Below are positions 34,020-44,399 of a DNA stretch of 64,000 nt, piece by piece. The notes below the pieces were generated by a model, which searched no databases, was not told where the DNA came from, and saw nothing but the letters and a program-made list of their open reading frames with translations. The position numbers were made by a program, and so were the translations under genes. Every line of letters begins with the position of its first letter. Position 1 is the first letter of the stretch. The stretch lies in contig MU004184.1 of the NCBI GenBank assembly GCA_010093605.1, positions 293,816-357,815 on the forward strand, in the 5' to 3' direction. The DNA is from Lophium mytilinum. Its lineage: Eukaryota > Ascomycota > Dothideomycetes > Mytilinidiales > Mytilinidiaceae.

Positions 34020-36530
34020 GGTGACATAATATCTTTTTGCCGATTCCTTTATTTTTTAGGAACAGAAGTTTCTTCATGCGCTTAATACATCCTATGTAGA
34101 GCACAGTGTATGGTAAAGGATGTATCTAATGCAATAGCCCCTGGATATCAGATAGCTATGGTGCTTGATGCCGCCGGGCTCTGGTTTTGATGACATCCTC
34201 GAATCTAGGAACAGCACGGCATCACTTATAGCCAATGTAGTCGTGGAGAGTCTTCAAACAAGGCGCTTTGCAATGCTCGTACTGTTTAATAAAATTGAGG
34301 CTTGTGGTAGGTCGGCCAAGACGTGTTCAACTAATGTGAGAAGATCGCTTCGGGTGCTGCGTGCTGTGTATGCTTCTTCGGTCTCAGAGCAGAATTCTAC
34401 AAGAGGGTCGCGATGCAGGACCGACGTAGTTTGTGAGAGCTCCGGTGTCTTCGTAGCGCCAGGCGGTAGTCATCTAAATCGCGAGGTTAAGGCTTTTTAG
34501 GTAACCACCTATCAGTATTTGCGGCGGTCGCAAGGGGAAGGCAGCCTACCACTCATGGCTGCTGTATACAGATTCAACAGGCTCCCGTCTCAGTGTGATG
34601 TGGTCTATCCATGGTCGAAGACGCTCGAAACCCCAAGAAAGGACCTTACGCGTTTCGCTGCTCCTATTTGTCATCGCTGATGATGACGCTAAGGGCGCTG
34701 TGCTACTCAGTGATAGCGACATCATGGTGGACGTAGGATGTGAGGAGTGACTTTCGATGTTCTTCGCCACTGCAAGCTGTATGTTCGGGATATCGCAGCA
34801 AAGAGCCTTGACCACACCAAGTATTCCCCTAAGCCGTGGCGAAAGTTCCTCACCGACAGAGACTCATGCAATGTTTCCCTTTGTTAGCAAGCAGATGGTG
34901 GCCTCATAATACAAGTATTTCTTCGCGAAAAGTGTGTCTCTGTTCTTTTTATTGTGGCAACCGTTGCGCAAGTGGCCTCTGAAAGAACCTGAATACGGAA
35001 TGCACGCTGAAAGAATAGAAGTTTTATTCCAACTACTTAAGAAAGAGTCTATACCCTAATGTAGCATACATTGAGTCAGTCGTCTGTAACTCCGGCCTCA
35101 CGGCGCACCGTTGACCCATTCGAACTCTGAAATCGCTGTGTCCCTCGAGATTGTACACACCTTGGCGGTAGGGGTTGAAAGGGCATTGGGCTTTTCAAGC
35201 GAGTAATTGCTATGGCGAGCAATACATCCTGAAGTTTCGAGGCTTTTGGAGAGCTAGGAGTGAGTCTTGGCTTATTTTGTAACTATCCTATAACTTTCTT
35301 CCGTGTACCACGACCTCTCATTCAATGACTTCGAAATTTGTTCGTTTCCCATCGAAATGATTACATACGCAGGGAAGCAGCGGCGGCACTCCACAAGCGG
35401 AAGAGAAAGGCCTCGAGACGTAGATGGTGGAATACGGCGGTACCCAAACCGAATTGTCCAGAAGTGTGTCCAAAAATTCAGTTCCTTGATTGAGGTCCAC
35501 CAAAAACGGAGCGAGAAGGCGGGTTTTGGAGGCTCAAGACTCGCAAAAGGACTACGCTTCTCCTATTCCGATATCCTATCAACCATCTCAATCTCCCACT
35601 TCAACCAATGTACGTTGTCGAGGGGACCCGGAATAGAGGCGACGAGAAGCAAAAGGTATTCCTAGAGCATCGAGATCAGTTCCTCCATGAACTTTAAACT
35701 TTCGAGAGTCAATCCTCCGATGCGTAAGATGTGGGAGCTGGCTTCTTTTACCAGCTCCCATCACTGACTCCGGCATTCCAGGGAGTGGCGAAGAGTGTCT
35801 TTCCGCCACCGAGTCTAATCCAAAGTACTGCTCTAGATGTAGAAACGCGGTGTTCGGCTTGCTTCTGTTCAATCCTGGCCCCATGCCGAACCTTCAAGCC
35901 ACTGATAGACAAGAAAGATCTATTGGGACCGGGTGACACTCGCCATGGGAGCACCTTATGGAGGGAGAACCGGGTGGGAGGACTCGGGCTATAGAGATGA
36001 GAGCTTCTAGAAGGAGAAGTGCTCACCTCGACGAACGCAGGCTTCATCAATTTTGATTTAATATGGATGTCCTTGGAGGAAGCCGGTGCTAACGATTCTG
36101 GGCAGTAAATTTCAGAACGATCAAGAGCGAGGCTAGGTCAGTTGCCAGCGACCCGGCGCGGAGGTGAGGGTCGAGAGAAAGCAACTCGGGATGCTATACC
36201 GCGGAGCGAAGAGAACACCAGAGCGAAAGGGCTGAAAGGAGGTAGCATGCGAAAAAGAGAGCAGAGAGCAAGATGTTCGCATTTTTAGAACGCCCACGGA
36301 GGCCTGATAATCCCAGACAGCACCCTCTCCGACCCACTAGGGCTAGCGCGTCATTCCGCCAAGAAGCTTTTACGCCGAGGAGTAGCCGCTCGAGCGAAGC
36401 CGCCCACAGAAGTCGGAGCTCGCTCTCCGTCACTTCGTCAACACCACACCTCTGTCACTACCACATGATTGTCCTGATTGATTCACTATTCCTACGCTGT
36501 CACACCTCCTGTGCCTCAACGCCAGCAATC
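34020..36530. other. No supportable gene
   Basis: Open frames are short or lack starts and domains. The only structure I can support is a perfect hairpin at 35732-35760, listed separately. Confidence 0.45.
35732..35760. other. Perfect 10-bp inverted repeat with 9-nt loop
   Basis: TGGGAGCTGG (35732-35741) and its exact complement CCAGCTCCCA (35751-35760) flank the loop CTTCTTTTA. It is not followed by a T run and no gene ends here. It could form an RNA or DNA hairpin of unknown role. Confidence 0.6.
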
Positions 36531-36537
36531 AAGAGGC

Positions 36538-37240
36538 GGAGGAGTATCTTGGAAGCGTAGCCATATCGCTTTCAGAGCTGTCTACCGTTGAGGCAGTTCT
36601 CAACTTGCAAGATCTAGAGGCTACGGTGAGTGTTCGTCTTGTACTCCCCCACTCCCCCTTTGCAATGATGAGAATAAGCCCAATGGCCTAAAGGTAGCCG
36701 TGGCAGGTTCTCGTGATGGCAGTCTTCCAGCCTCAAAGTACTTCCCTTCTTTCCACCCCTCTCACCGCCTTCCCTTCCCTTGCCCTTCACACTGCGCGAC
36801 TGGGATGACTGCTGGATCTTGTAACTCTGCTCGGTCGCCGATGCAAGGCCCCCAATAATCTCCTCGAATCTTCCTAAATCAACAACGTTTGAAAACTTGC
36901 TTTACCTCTCACTCATCAAGAAGTACACTTGCCTAATAAAGTGACTGTTGTAGGATAACCGTCAGGCGTAAGTGCCCGTCTTATACTCCTCTACTCCCCT
37001 ACTGCAATGACGAGAACGATTATTTGCCTAAGGGCGGTCATGACGAATTCTCGTGATGGCAGTCTCTCAGTCTCAGACCGGAATTATTGAACGATCCTGT
37101 GACCTGCGCGGCTGTCGAAGCCGGATCAACAATAGCTAATCTTCTTTCTGAATCAACAACATTTCGAAACTTGCTTTACCCTCCACACATCAAAAAACAC
37201 ACTTGGCTAATCAAGCGAGTGGTGCAGGACTAGCTTCAAC
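36538..37240 (+). repeat. Exon-like piece followed by a tandemly duplicated intron-like segment
   Basis: A protein-like stretch ending LSELSTVEAVLNLQDLEAT stops at a GTGAGT donor (about 36626). The following segment runs to CTAATAAAGTGACTGTTGTAG. After about 14 bases it is repeated from GTAAGTGCCCG (about 36968) to CTAATCAAGCGAGTGGTGCAG. Shared landmarks include the pyrimidine-rich start, TGCAATGA(T/C)GAGAA, TTCTCGTGATGGCAGTC, AAACTTGCTTTACC and ACTTG(C/G)CTAAT. The period is about 342 bp. Both copies keep donor, branch site and acceptor. The host gene is not recognised. Confidence 0.65.
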
Positions 37241-37767
37241 GAAGCTTCACACGATTTCTGGCCCGCAAGTGAATACTCTTGCTCGATTTGGCCCCTCGAC
37301 TCGAGCGATGAGACACGGAGAGCCCTGTGACTGACTCTCGTGGAGGTGGCCCGTCCTGTCTCTCCGGAGGCTGGGTGCGTCACCCAACCTCATGACCTGC
37401 TCGGTCGGCCACTGTCAACAGAAATGTTCTTCTGATACCTCTCTTTCCTCGCTTGGGACTAGCATCTCGTTCGTCCTAGTTCTCATAGCTAGGTGTTATC
37501 GATCTTGCAGGGACACACATTGCCCGTTGAAGCGCTCGTTTGCCCGAGAATCATCGGTAGGTCACACTTTCCCGTCCTATTTCCCTATTCCTTGTTCTTA
37601 CGACAAATCAAGCCGCACAGTACCCTTGGTCTGAGGTGGGTCGGACTTAGTCTCGTGAAGGCGGCCCGGTTCTGCCTGACTCGTGGGGTTGCTACGCTGC
37701 CCCGATCTTGTGAACTGTTCTTCAAATCTTCTAAAGATAGATACGCTAACGTTTATGGGACTGCTAG

Positions 37768-38255
37768 GATCCAATATACCGTCTCGACGACGAACAAGAA
37801 GGTCTATACCGAGGAGGAGGGGCGTTTCTTGCTCATGCAGAGGGCCCAACATAACACTGAGAGGGATGGCATCTGTGAAAAGATCCGGGACGATATTCGC
37901 GAGTCGCCACTGCTCTGCCTCGACTGGTTCTCCCTCAGCCGTACGCCCCAGGAAACCAGCCGATGATGCATGGCCCTCCTCATTACTATGATCAAGGAAT
38001 GTGAGCCTCGAAGACCAACGGGCGCAGCCCTGGAAAGAGCGAGGTGAATCGTCGGCGGAAGAAGAACCTGTTGGAGATCATCACAAGAAGCACTACTTCT
38101 CCCACTCCCGTCACCAAGGATATGAGCCTGGGCGAAGACCAACGGTAGGGGTGCTGGGAAGGGCAAGCGCGCAATCGAAGAGGATGAATCGGAGGAGGAA
38201 GAGGATGCTCTAGTCAAAAAAGGCTAAGCAAGGGGACCCGCTTCTGAAAGGCAAA
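37768..38255 (+). pseudogene. ISWI chromatin remodeller C-terminal (SLIDE) remnant
   Basis: ISWI ATPases (fungal ISW1/ISW2) slide nucleosomes; their SLIDE domain binds linker DNA. After an intron end (CTAAC ... CTGCTAG at 37767) the plus strand reads IQYTVSTTNKKVYTEEEGRF, then EKIRDDIRESPLLCLDWFSL and LSRTPQETSR, matching the SLIDE pattern (KVYTEEEDRFLL ... FDWFFLSRTPxE). The next codon is TGA (37964-37966), where the family has Arg before Cys, most simply CGA to TGA. Reading through gives CMALLITMIKE, again family-like. Near 38135-38225 a Gly/Lys-rich then Glu-rich tail (GAGKGKRAIEEDESEEEEDA) resembles ISWI C-termini. About 123 bp are duplicated in between. The ATPase and HAND/SANT parts are not seen. 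Confidence 0.8.
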
Positions 38256-38259
38256 ATCG

Positions 38260-39490
38260 GGTTCATTCCATATCGGAACGCTTCCTTCGGCGAGTGCCGT
38301 CAAAGAAGAACCTCAATCGACGCAGGCCGGCCTTTGCGCAGAAATAAACCGTCTCGCGGCATCGTGGGACTAGAAGAAGTATCTAGACGGTAGGGAGACG
38401 CCCAGACACCCAGACCCCCAGACACGCATATGGGAATACTGTCGTCAAACGCTTTTGAGAGTACTTCAACGATCGAGGTGGATCAAACCAATCAACCCAA
38501 CACTACAACCTGCTCTGTGACGGCAAGACGCCTGCTCTCATGCCTTGGCTTTCCCCACCGTTGTAGCTTTCTCCACATCCGCCTTGTCCATCGCCGTCTC
38601 CCACATAACCACCAACCAAGCCACATACATCACCACACCCACGCCTCCGATGGCTACCTCTCTTGAGCGATCTTCGTCAGACTCGATAAGTCTCTGAGCC
38701 TCTGGCGCATGCCCGGCGGAAGATGTTCTAAGCAGTCTTCCTGTCCTAGTGTCGTGCGCTTCGAAACAAACGGTGGTGTTGGCGATAGGGATATGTATAA
38801 AGGCAATGATAGGTCGAGTACTGATATGTAAGGGAGGGATTAGTCTCAGGAAGACAAGTGGCCTCTACTGCATATTCTGTTTCAGCTTAGTGTATCCGCT
38901 TGTAGTATAGAGGATGTAGCTCTCATCAATGCACAGGCAGTTTTCTTCTTCATCCACATCAGTAGACCATGGATTGATGACAACCCATGTCTTTCGTTAG
39001 AGGTAGTCGCGCTTAATCTCCCTAAGACTGAGATCAAAGCTATGAGAGCCATGACCTGTCACTGAGAAGCTGTTCCACAATATCAAGGTGAAAGCGAAGG
39101 GAAATGTCTGGCGCGAAAATGCTACTTCGAAGAAAAGGTTGAACGAGCTGAAAGAAACAACCTCCAAAGGAACAAGGCTAGTCTTGGGAAGGAGATGACT
39201 TTGAATGCCTGAACCTTCATGCTACTCTCTAGCCAAATATGCAATGCTACAAAACCTCCGTGTCTCAAGACTCATATCCCATCCAGTAGTCTCTCTTCAC
39301 CTATGAACCCAAGCAGCCAGCTCAGTCAATCATGTGGCCATGTGCGAAGATATCCTAGCAGTCAGCATCGCCAGAACAATGACATCGCTGAATTAATCCA
39401 CAGTGGGAGCCTCATCAGGCTCACTTAGTTGTGGCTTTAAAAGAGCCAGCTGGCTAGCGGCAGTCGCGTCCCGCAAACCCTCAACACAAC
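38260..39490. other. No supportable gene
   Basis: Short frames only. A small degenerate repeat of CAGACACC units lies at about 38400-38428. Confidence 0.4.
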
Positions 39491-39491
39491 T

Positions 39492-40134
39492 GTGACGCGA
39501 CCTCAACCTTTCCACCTCTCAAGCCACTCCGCCTACATTACATCTCGCTTCTCCATCAAGCCATCCCCAGTACGAGGGTGCCTTGTCCGACCCTCACCAT
39601 CATTCCGTTCCACCTTCACTATTGCGCGGAACACTCTCTCCCGAATCGACTCCATCATCTTCGACGCCGTCACTCCCGTTGCTGGCATATGCAAGCTATA
39701 TGAGGCTAACATCCCCGAAATGCTCCAGCGCTAGCTGCCGGCCGGAGAAATAAATGTCTTCATCCCCTCCGAACTCGCCCTCGAACAGCTCGAGCCTGCC
39801 CATGAGCATTACCACCAGCTCACCGCAGACTCCAGGCGCTCAAAATCGTACGATTGCCCAAATATGGTCCCCACCGAGGTCGGATACAAGAAGTTCACGA
39901 ATCGAAACACACGCATGGAGACAGGTATCTTCAGTGCGAGCAGTCGGGATGCGGGTGCCATACACGCACGCTGACCTCGCCGGGGCTCCCTTCCAGCTCA
40001 AGCATATCAAGCTCGATTCCACAGTTGCCACGAATCTTATTCTATGTTGAAAAGAGTTGGGAAGGTAGCGAGCTACAATGCGCAATACACAACGTCTCCA
40101 ACTACAGCCAACGTTGGCAGATGTAATAAAAAGC
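39492..40134 (+). pseudogene. Unrecognised ORF with two in-frame stops
   Basis: One frame runs from 39492 to the TAG at about 40132-40134 with only two stops inside: TAG at 39732-39734 and a TGA near 39972. The middle reads LPAGEINVFIPSELALEQLE and EVGYKKFTNRNTRMETGIFS. There is no ATG at the beginning. The other two frames over 39850-40050 are also open, so the coding claim is weak. Confidence 0.25.
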
Positions 40135-40722
40135 GCTAGATCAATGCTTTACCTCCACGCAGAAGTAAGGAACCCGTATGGGAAGTCTTCCTGCTGTGGG
40201 TTGGGGGCGGTACCACCCAGATTAGTCAGAGGGACAAGTTCCATCTCCCTGTGATCTGAGGCGTGTGACACATTTTTCTTTGACCACTACTTGATTCTGA
40301 GGTATCGAATTGAGGTCTCGCACATGAGGACTTTCTCGAAGCTTGTCACAACCTTTAGATTTTGAAATTAGCCGATGTCAAAGCCATTGGAGCCCGAGTT
40401 AGCCCCTTGTCTAGTCAACTCATCAGCTGTATATAAAGTAGCAACCCCTCCATTTTCAATCCCTGTAAGGAAACTTTGCGCATATTCTAAGGGATTTGAA
40501 GCCCATCACAATTTACAGATACTGTGCATCAATTCCACCCAGCATCCAAGCCGTTGTCACGCAGGCATAAAGACTGTCCTCAATCCAAGCCCTAAGAACG
40601 CTAGGTGCCTCCCATTGAAGTCCCTCGATGCACTATCGAAACCCCAATGGGAGATGGAGCCCCGCGCATTGGCACCGTCTAATCATACTTCAGTGTACCC
40701 TGGACTCTGCATCAATCATAAC

Positions 40723-41244
40723 CTATCTCCAAAACACTGCCGCAACTCCAGCGAGAACCGTACCCAAAATCACGGCCAGGTATTCATAGCGCATCCCCCG
40801 ATCCATTCCCACCACGCGCGCCTCTCCGTTCCACCAGGTGGGCAGAAGACCTTGCTGTTTGTCCTTTCCCGCCTCCCAAGCCTTCAGTATCTCATTCACC
40901 GCCACCATCAGCTCATCGTCCTCTTGTGGCATGCCGCGGGACATCGGCTGCAGGAACTGGATAGAGGCCGCATCGCCGGTGTCATTGAGCATCGTAAGCG
41001 TGCAGTACGGGCAGGTGCTGTGGCCCAGATCCATCCAGCGTTGTAGGCAAAAGAGGCCCAGGTCGTGGCCACATTGGGGCCGCACGAGGATGTCGAGATC
41101 GAGGTCGAGATGGTCGGCATTGTAGGCGTTCTTAGCGAGCTCGGCGGCGAGGAGGATGCGGTCGGTCGGGTGGAGGGCGAATGGGTTCTTGCAGATGGGG
41201 CAGCTAGACGTAGCGTCTACTGTTGTGAATAGGTGTTCGGACAT
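40723..41244 (-). CDS. RING-like zinc-binding protein with C-terminal membrane anchor, 173 aa
   Basis: An intact ATG frame of 173 codons. Residues 15-81 form a RING-type arrangement: C15-P-I-C18, then C58-G-H60, C66, and C78-P-Y-C81. The fifth ligand position (usually His or Cys three residues after H60) is Gly63, so the site has seven of eight ligands. The spacer between C18 and C58 is long (39 residues) but within RING limits. Residues about 152-172 (YLAVILGTVLAGVAAVFW) form a hydrophobic helix at the very C-terminus, typical of tail-anchored E3 ligases of the ER or outer mitochondrial membrane. The role as ubiquitin ligase is inferred from the fold only. A plus-strand frame over the same bases is its shadow. 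Confidence 0.6.
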   Translation of the reverse strand: MSEHLFTTVDATSSCPICKNPFALHPTDRILLAAELAKNAYNADHLDLDLDILVRPQCGHDLGLFCLQRWMDLGHSTCPYCTLTMLNDTGDAASIQFLQPMSRGMPQEDDELMVAVNEILKAWEAGKDKQQGLLPTWWNGEARVVGMDRGMRYEYLAVILGTVLAGVAAVFWR

Positions 41245-41618
41245 TTTGGTGGTGGTTGAATTAGGACGGGCGGGATTGGGATGGGTGACGAGGAGGAGTT
41301 GGTCCGGTGATGATTTTATGAGGGCGAGTGGTCTTTGAGTAGCAAAGGGGTGCGAGACAGCTTACACTTTCACTCAAGGACAAGCCAGTTTCACTACGCC
41401 GTGGCCCCAAGGGCGTACACAATGTTGCCGCATTGTGAATGGGAACAGTCAGGAGGCAGGCGCTTTGCAGGGGGCTAGCTGATACCTCAATAATATCTGT
41501 ACGAATCACAGTATACGAGTACAGGGTTAGTTTTGGAAACATAGACAATGCAATTGTCTTCGTCCGTGGTCGTTTTGGTCGGAAAACGCTAATTCGCTTC
41601 AAGTTTGCGCACGGCTTC

Positions 41619-41918
41619 GACGCTTTCTATCTTTGCTAGCATCTCGCACAGCCCTCCGCTGCTGAGAGCATCGTGCATGACTTTGACGCTATCTTCTCCT
41701 CTGGCGTCGCGCTTCCCTGCATTGTGATGAAGCTTTAATTCGCTCTTAGGTTGCGCACAGCTTCCACGCTATCGTGTATGCTAGCGTCGGGCATAATCCT
41801 CCCCGCTGATTGCGTGGCGAACGGTTTTGACGCTATCGTTTATGCTAGCGTCGGACACAATCCTCCTGTCTATTTGGGTCGCCCATGGCCTCGACGCTTT
41901 CCCTCTCTGCTAGCGTCG
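41619..41918. repeat. Array of five hairpin-forming repeats, 64-80 bp period
   Basis: Five diverged units begin at about 41619, 41685, 41765, 41829 and 41893. Each core carries an inverted repeat. In the best unit (41829-41853) GACGCTA and TAGCGTC pair perfectly around a 10-nt loop; the others keep most of the pairing (for example GACGCT ... TAGCGTC). Between cores the units share AATCCTCC-like stretches. No open frame explains the pattern. The conserved arms suggest a structured repeat or a minisatellite. Confidence 0.7.
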
Positions 41919-41924
41919 TATTTC

Positions 41925-43095
41925 TGCATGCTGGCACTTGTGTTCATTGTCAACATTGTTGCCTTGAACGCCCGACTTTGGTGAACATGCGGATCTGCAT
42001 TCTATCTTTTCATGCCACCGCTTTCCCTGTATCCTACACCTCGTTTCTGCTTTGCGTTCTACCTGCATTCCTCTTGCATCTCATGCCCTACGTCACCGTG
42101 GGCATGTTGCGTGACTAACTGCATCTTTATCTCCCGCTCAAGGGGTGATGTTGCATTCGACTGATGAATGGAATTGTATTTGATCATTCGTGACGTAGAG
42201 AATACCGTGGTTCATTGGCAGAGCTGACGGTAGTGGAAGAACGCAAGGCCTAGAGATTATTCTGAGGTGCTTCACGATCCATGCGACCTTATCGTCCCAC
42301 AAGCAGAACTAGGAAACAATTTCAAGTGGCGGCGAAGGCTTTGACAAACACTGGATCGAGGATAAATTGTAAGCGACTAAGACATGGCTTTAAATGAGCT
42401 CAATATGGATGTCTTGACAAGCCGGGCCACACCGTCAGAGTTCCCTAACTATTTGGTCTCTTTGTACATCCCGTACCATCACCCCTAGCGTATCCGTGGC
42501 AATCAAAACCTCCGTACCTATAGAATGTGTCGCATGTATAGCCAAGAAGCCGCTGGTGCAAGATGAATGTTCAAAATTAAGAACGCCGAGCTCAAGAAAG
42601 AAGAGTAGCCTCCTGCGAAGCGTCCAGACTCCCGGCAGATAAGCGTGAGGCTAAGTCCTCGCTATGACTACAGTGATGTATCGAAACATAGTAGAAAGTG
42701 TGGCAGTACATCTTACCTTTCATTGCCATAGTGAAGAGCGTAGATATCACTGTAGCACGCAAGTAAGATGACCGGTAGCACTCGTGTGAGGGTATTCTGG
42801 GGCTGAAAGTTCGAACAACATTTCTAGAGTTCCGTACTAGCAATTGGGTGCAAGTATAGGCCTACCAGCTTGGCGAAAGGGGTGCACATGCAGGGAGACA
42901 GGAAGCTTCCCGGACTAGTCACGTGCGAAGTGGGAAGACAGCGCTGGCCGCGTCACTTCACCCTTCCCTTCCTGTTCCACGACTTTCCGCCAGATTCCAC
43001 GCCGCCGCCTGTGCCCCTCACCTGCAACCCTCAAGTAAACTGCTCCGTTAAACGGTCTAGCGCTGATGAGTAAGCGCCAAGACTCTCAAATATTC
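41925..43095. other. No supportable gene
   Basis: Intergenic sequence between the hairpin array and U2. A TATA-like AGTATATCAA at about 43100, some 38 bp before the inferred U2 start, may belong to the U2 promoter. Confidence 0.4.
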
Positions 43096-43138
43096 TGCAG
43101 TATATCAACCCGCCCGCCCCCCGACCTTCCTTCCTTTC

Positions 43139-43384
43139 TCAGCTCTCTTGTAAGTTTCCTCCCCTCTCCCCTCCTTCCAATGTCCATCATCGCTAACAAT
43201 CTTTGCAGTGCCTTTTGGCTTAGATCAAGTGTAGTATCGGTTCTTCTCAGTTTAATCGCTGGGACAGCCCCTACGGGGGTTCCTTCTGATTATCCCATTT
43301 TTGGAAACTGTTCCTGGGCCGCTGGGCTTGCCTATGTCCGGGGACACAGTGTCGCTCGTATTGCACTGCCTCGGGCCGACGCGA
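43139..43384 (+). ncRNA. U2: U2 snRNA gene with spliceosomal intron in stem-loop I
   Basis: U2 pairs with the intron branch site. Exon 2 starts at 43209 with TGCCTTTTGGCTTAGATC, then the branch-pairing GTAGTA (43231-43236), a stem IIa that pairs (TCTCAG/CTGGGA), stem IIb (CCCC/GGGG), an Sm site ATTTTTGG (43297-43304) and the stem IV loop GTATTGCACTGC (from 43358). The 5' part ends CTCTT at 43149, and joining CTCTT to TGCCTTTTGGC restores the yeast-type 5' end. The separating 59 nt (43150-43208) are a textbook intron: GTAAGT donor, GCTAAC branch, TTGCAG acceptor. One deviation is GTAGTATCGG where GTAGTATCTG is usual. Both ends of the RNA are inferred. Confidence 0.88.
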
Positions 43385-43668
43385 ACATTCTTTGTTCAAC
43401 ATCTTTTTCATTGATCTGCTCAGCTTGTCTGGGTCGTCGAAGAAGAAGCATTCGTCCTTTGGTTCGCCTTTGGCTATGAAGTTCGGAATAATTGCTGGTG
43501 TTTGGTGAGCTAGTCAGCGTTTGTTGTTGTTGCTTCCCCTCGCTGGTGCTCCCCGCCATCTCTTGTTGCTGATCCTGATCGCGACAGACCTTTCTCTGAG
43601 CTGCTTCAACATGCTGTGATGCTTCATCGTCATTGCCGTGAGTGCCTTAAGTATTGTGGTACTGCTGA

Positions 43669-44225
43669 ATGGCGTCCGCACCGATCAAGCTCGCCGCCTC
43701 TTCTTCAGCGTCAACAACGTTGACGCGTCTCAACGCGATACGTCACAGCTCACGCGCCGCAGCTCCGTATTCCGCCTCACCAGAGTTCGAGTCCCTGGTA
43801 AGGCACTCAGCCATTCAGCACCATGCAACGGTAATGCGGTCACTCCCCATGACTTTGGCCACGACAAGGCTAACACTAGACTTTACCCTCGTAGACCCAA
43901 AGCTCTAACATCCTGCGCCGCCGGAAGCTAGAGCTGGAAGTTGAAAACCTCTCCGGACGTTGTCAGTCCACCAACGACCCAGCACGACGGGAAGCAGTGC
44001 GACCGCCTTGGGGCCTTCCCCAGTCGATATGTTGAAGCCCTCCTTTTAAACACTCTGATCAATCTCGAGGCCACCGATACTCTTCTCTGCATCCGTATCA
44101 TCTTTGCCCTCATTCATCCACCCAAGGTGCCGCTGAAGACCTTGCGAAATGCCCTCCTACCGGGCTTCTCCGCTCCGATGCCAGGTTCGGAGCCGAACCT
44201 GTCCAATCGGAGGTCAAAATTCTAG
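43669..44225 (+). pseudogene. Unrecognised two-exon gene, frameshifted
   Basis: An ATG opens a Ser/Ala-rich exon (MASAPIKLAASSSASTTLTR ... EFESL) ending at a GTAAGG donor near 43798. An intron with branch GCTAAC and acceptor CGTAG leads in phase to TQSSNILRRRKLELEVENLS (about 43890 on). That frame stops at TGA near 44032, while another frame continues in protein-like fashion (RYVEALLLNTLINLEATDTL) to 44225, which indicates an indel. The basic, hydroxylated N-terminus could be a mitochondrial presequence. Family not recognised; probably a recent pseudogene. Confidence 0.4.
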
Positions 44226-44399
44226 ACCCCATCCTCCTACCCTAGAAATTCGAGCATCGTACCTATCGCCTGGCCTTCTTTCCCGACAGCGACTCCACCT
44301 TGAACGCGCGACCGCGCAGATGGCGCGTAGGACCGCCAAAAGAAGAAAAATCTGCGCCCTCCAAGAGCGAAGAGGCCCACACCATATAGAATGTGTTTG

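Noticed and set aside
40375-41046. 223-codon plus-strand ORF
   Set aside because: Largely antisense to the RING-like gene, and the part outside it shows no domain.
43066-43479. 137-codon plus-strand ORF
   Set aside because: The stretch is the U2 snRNA gene with its intron; the frame is open by chance.
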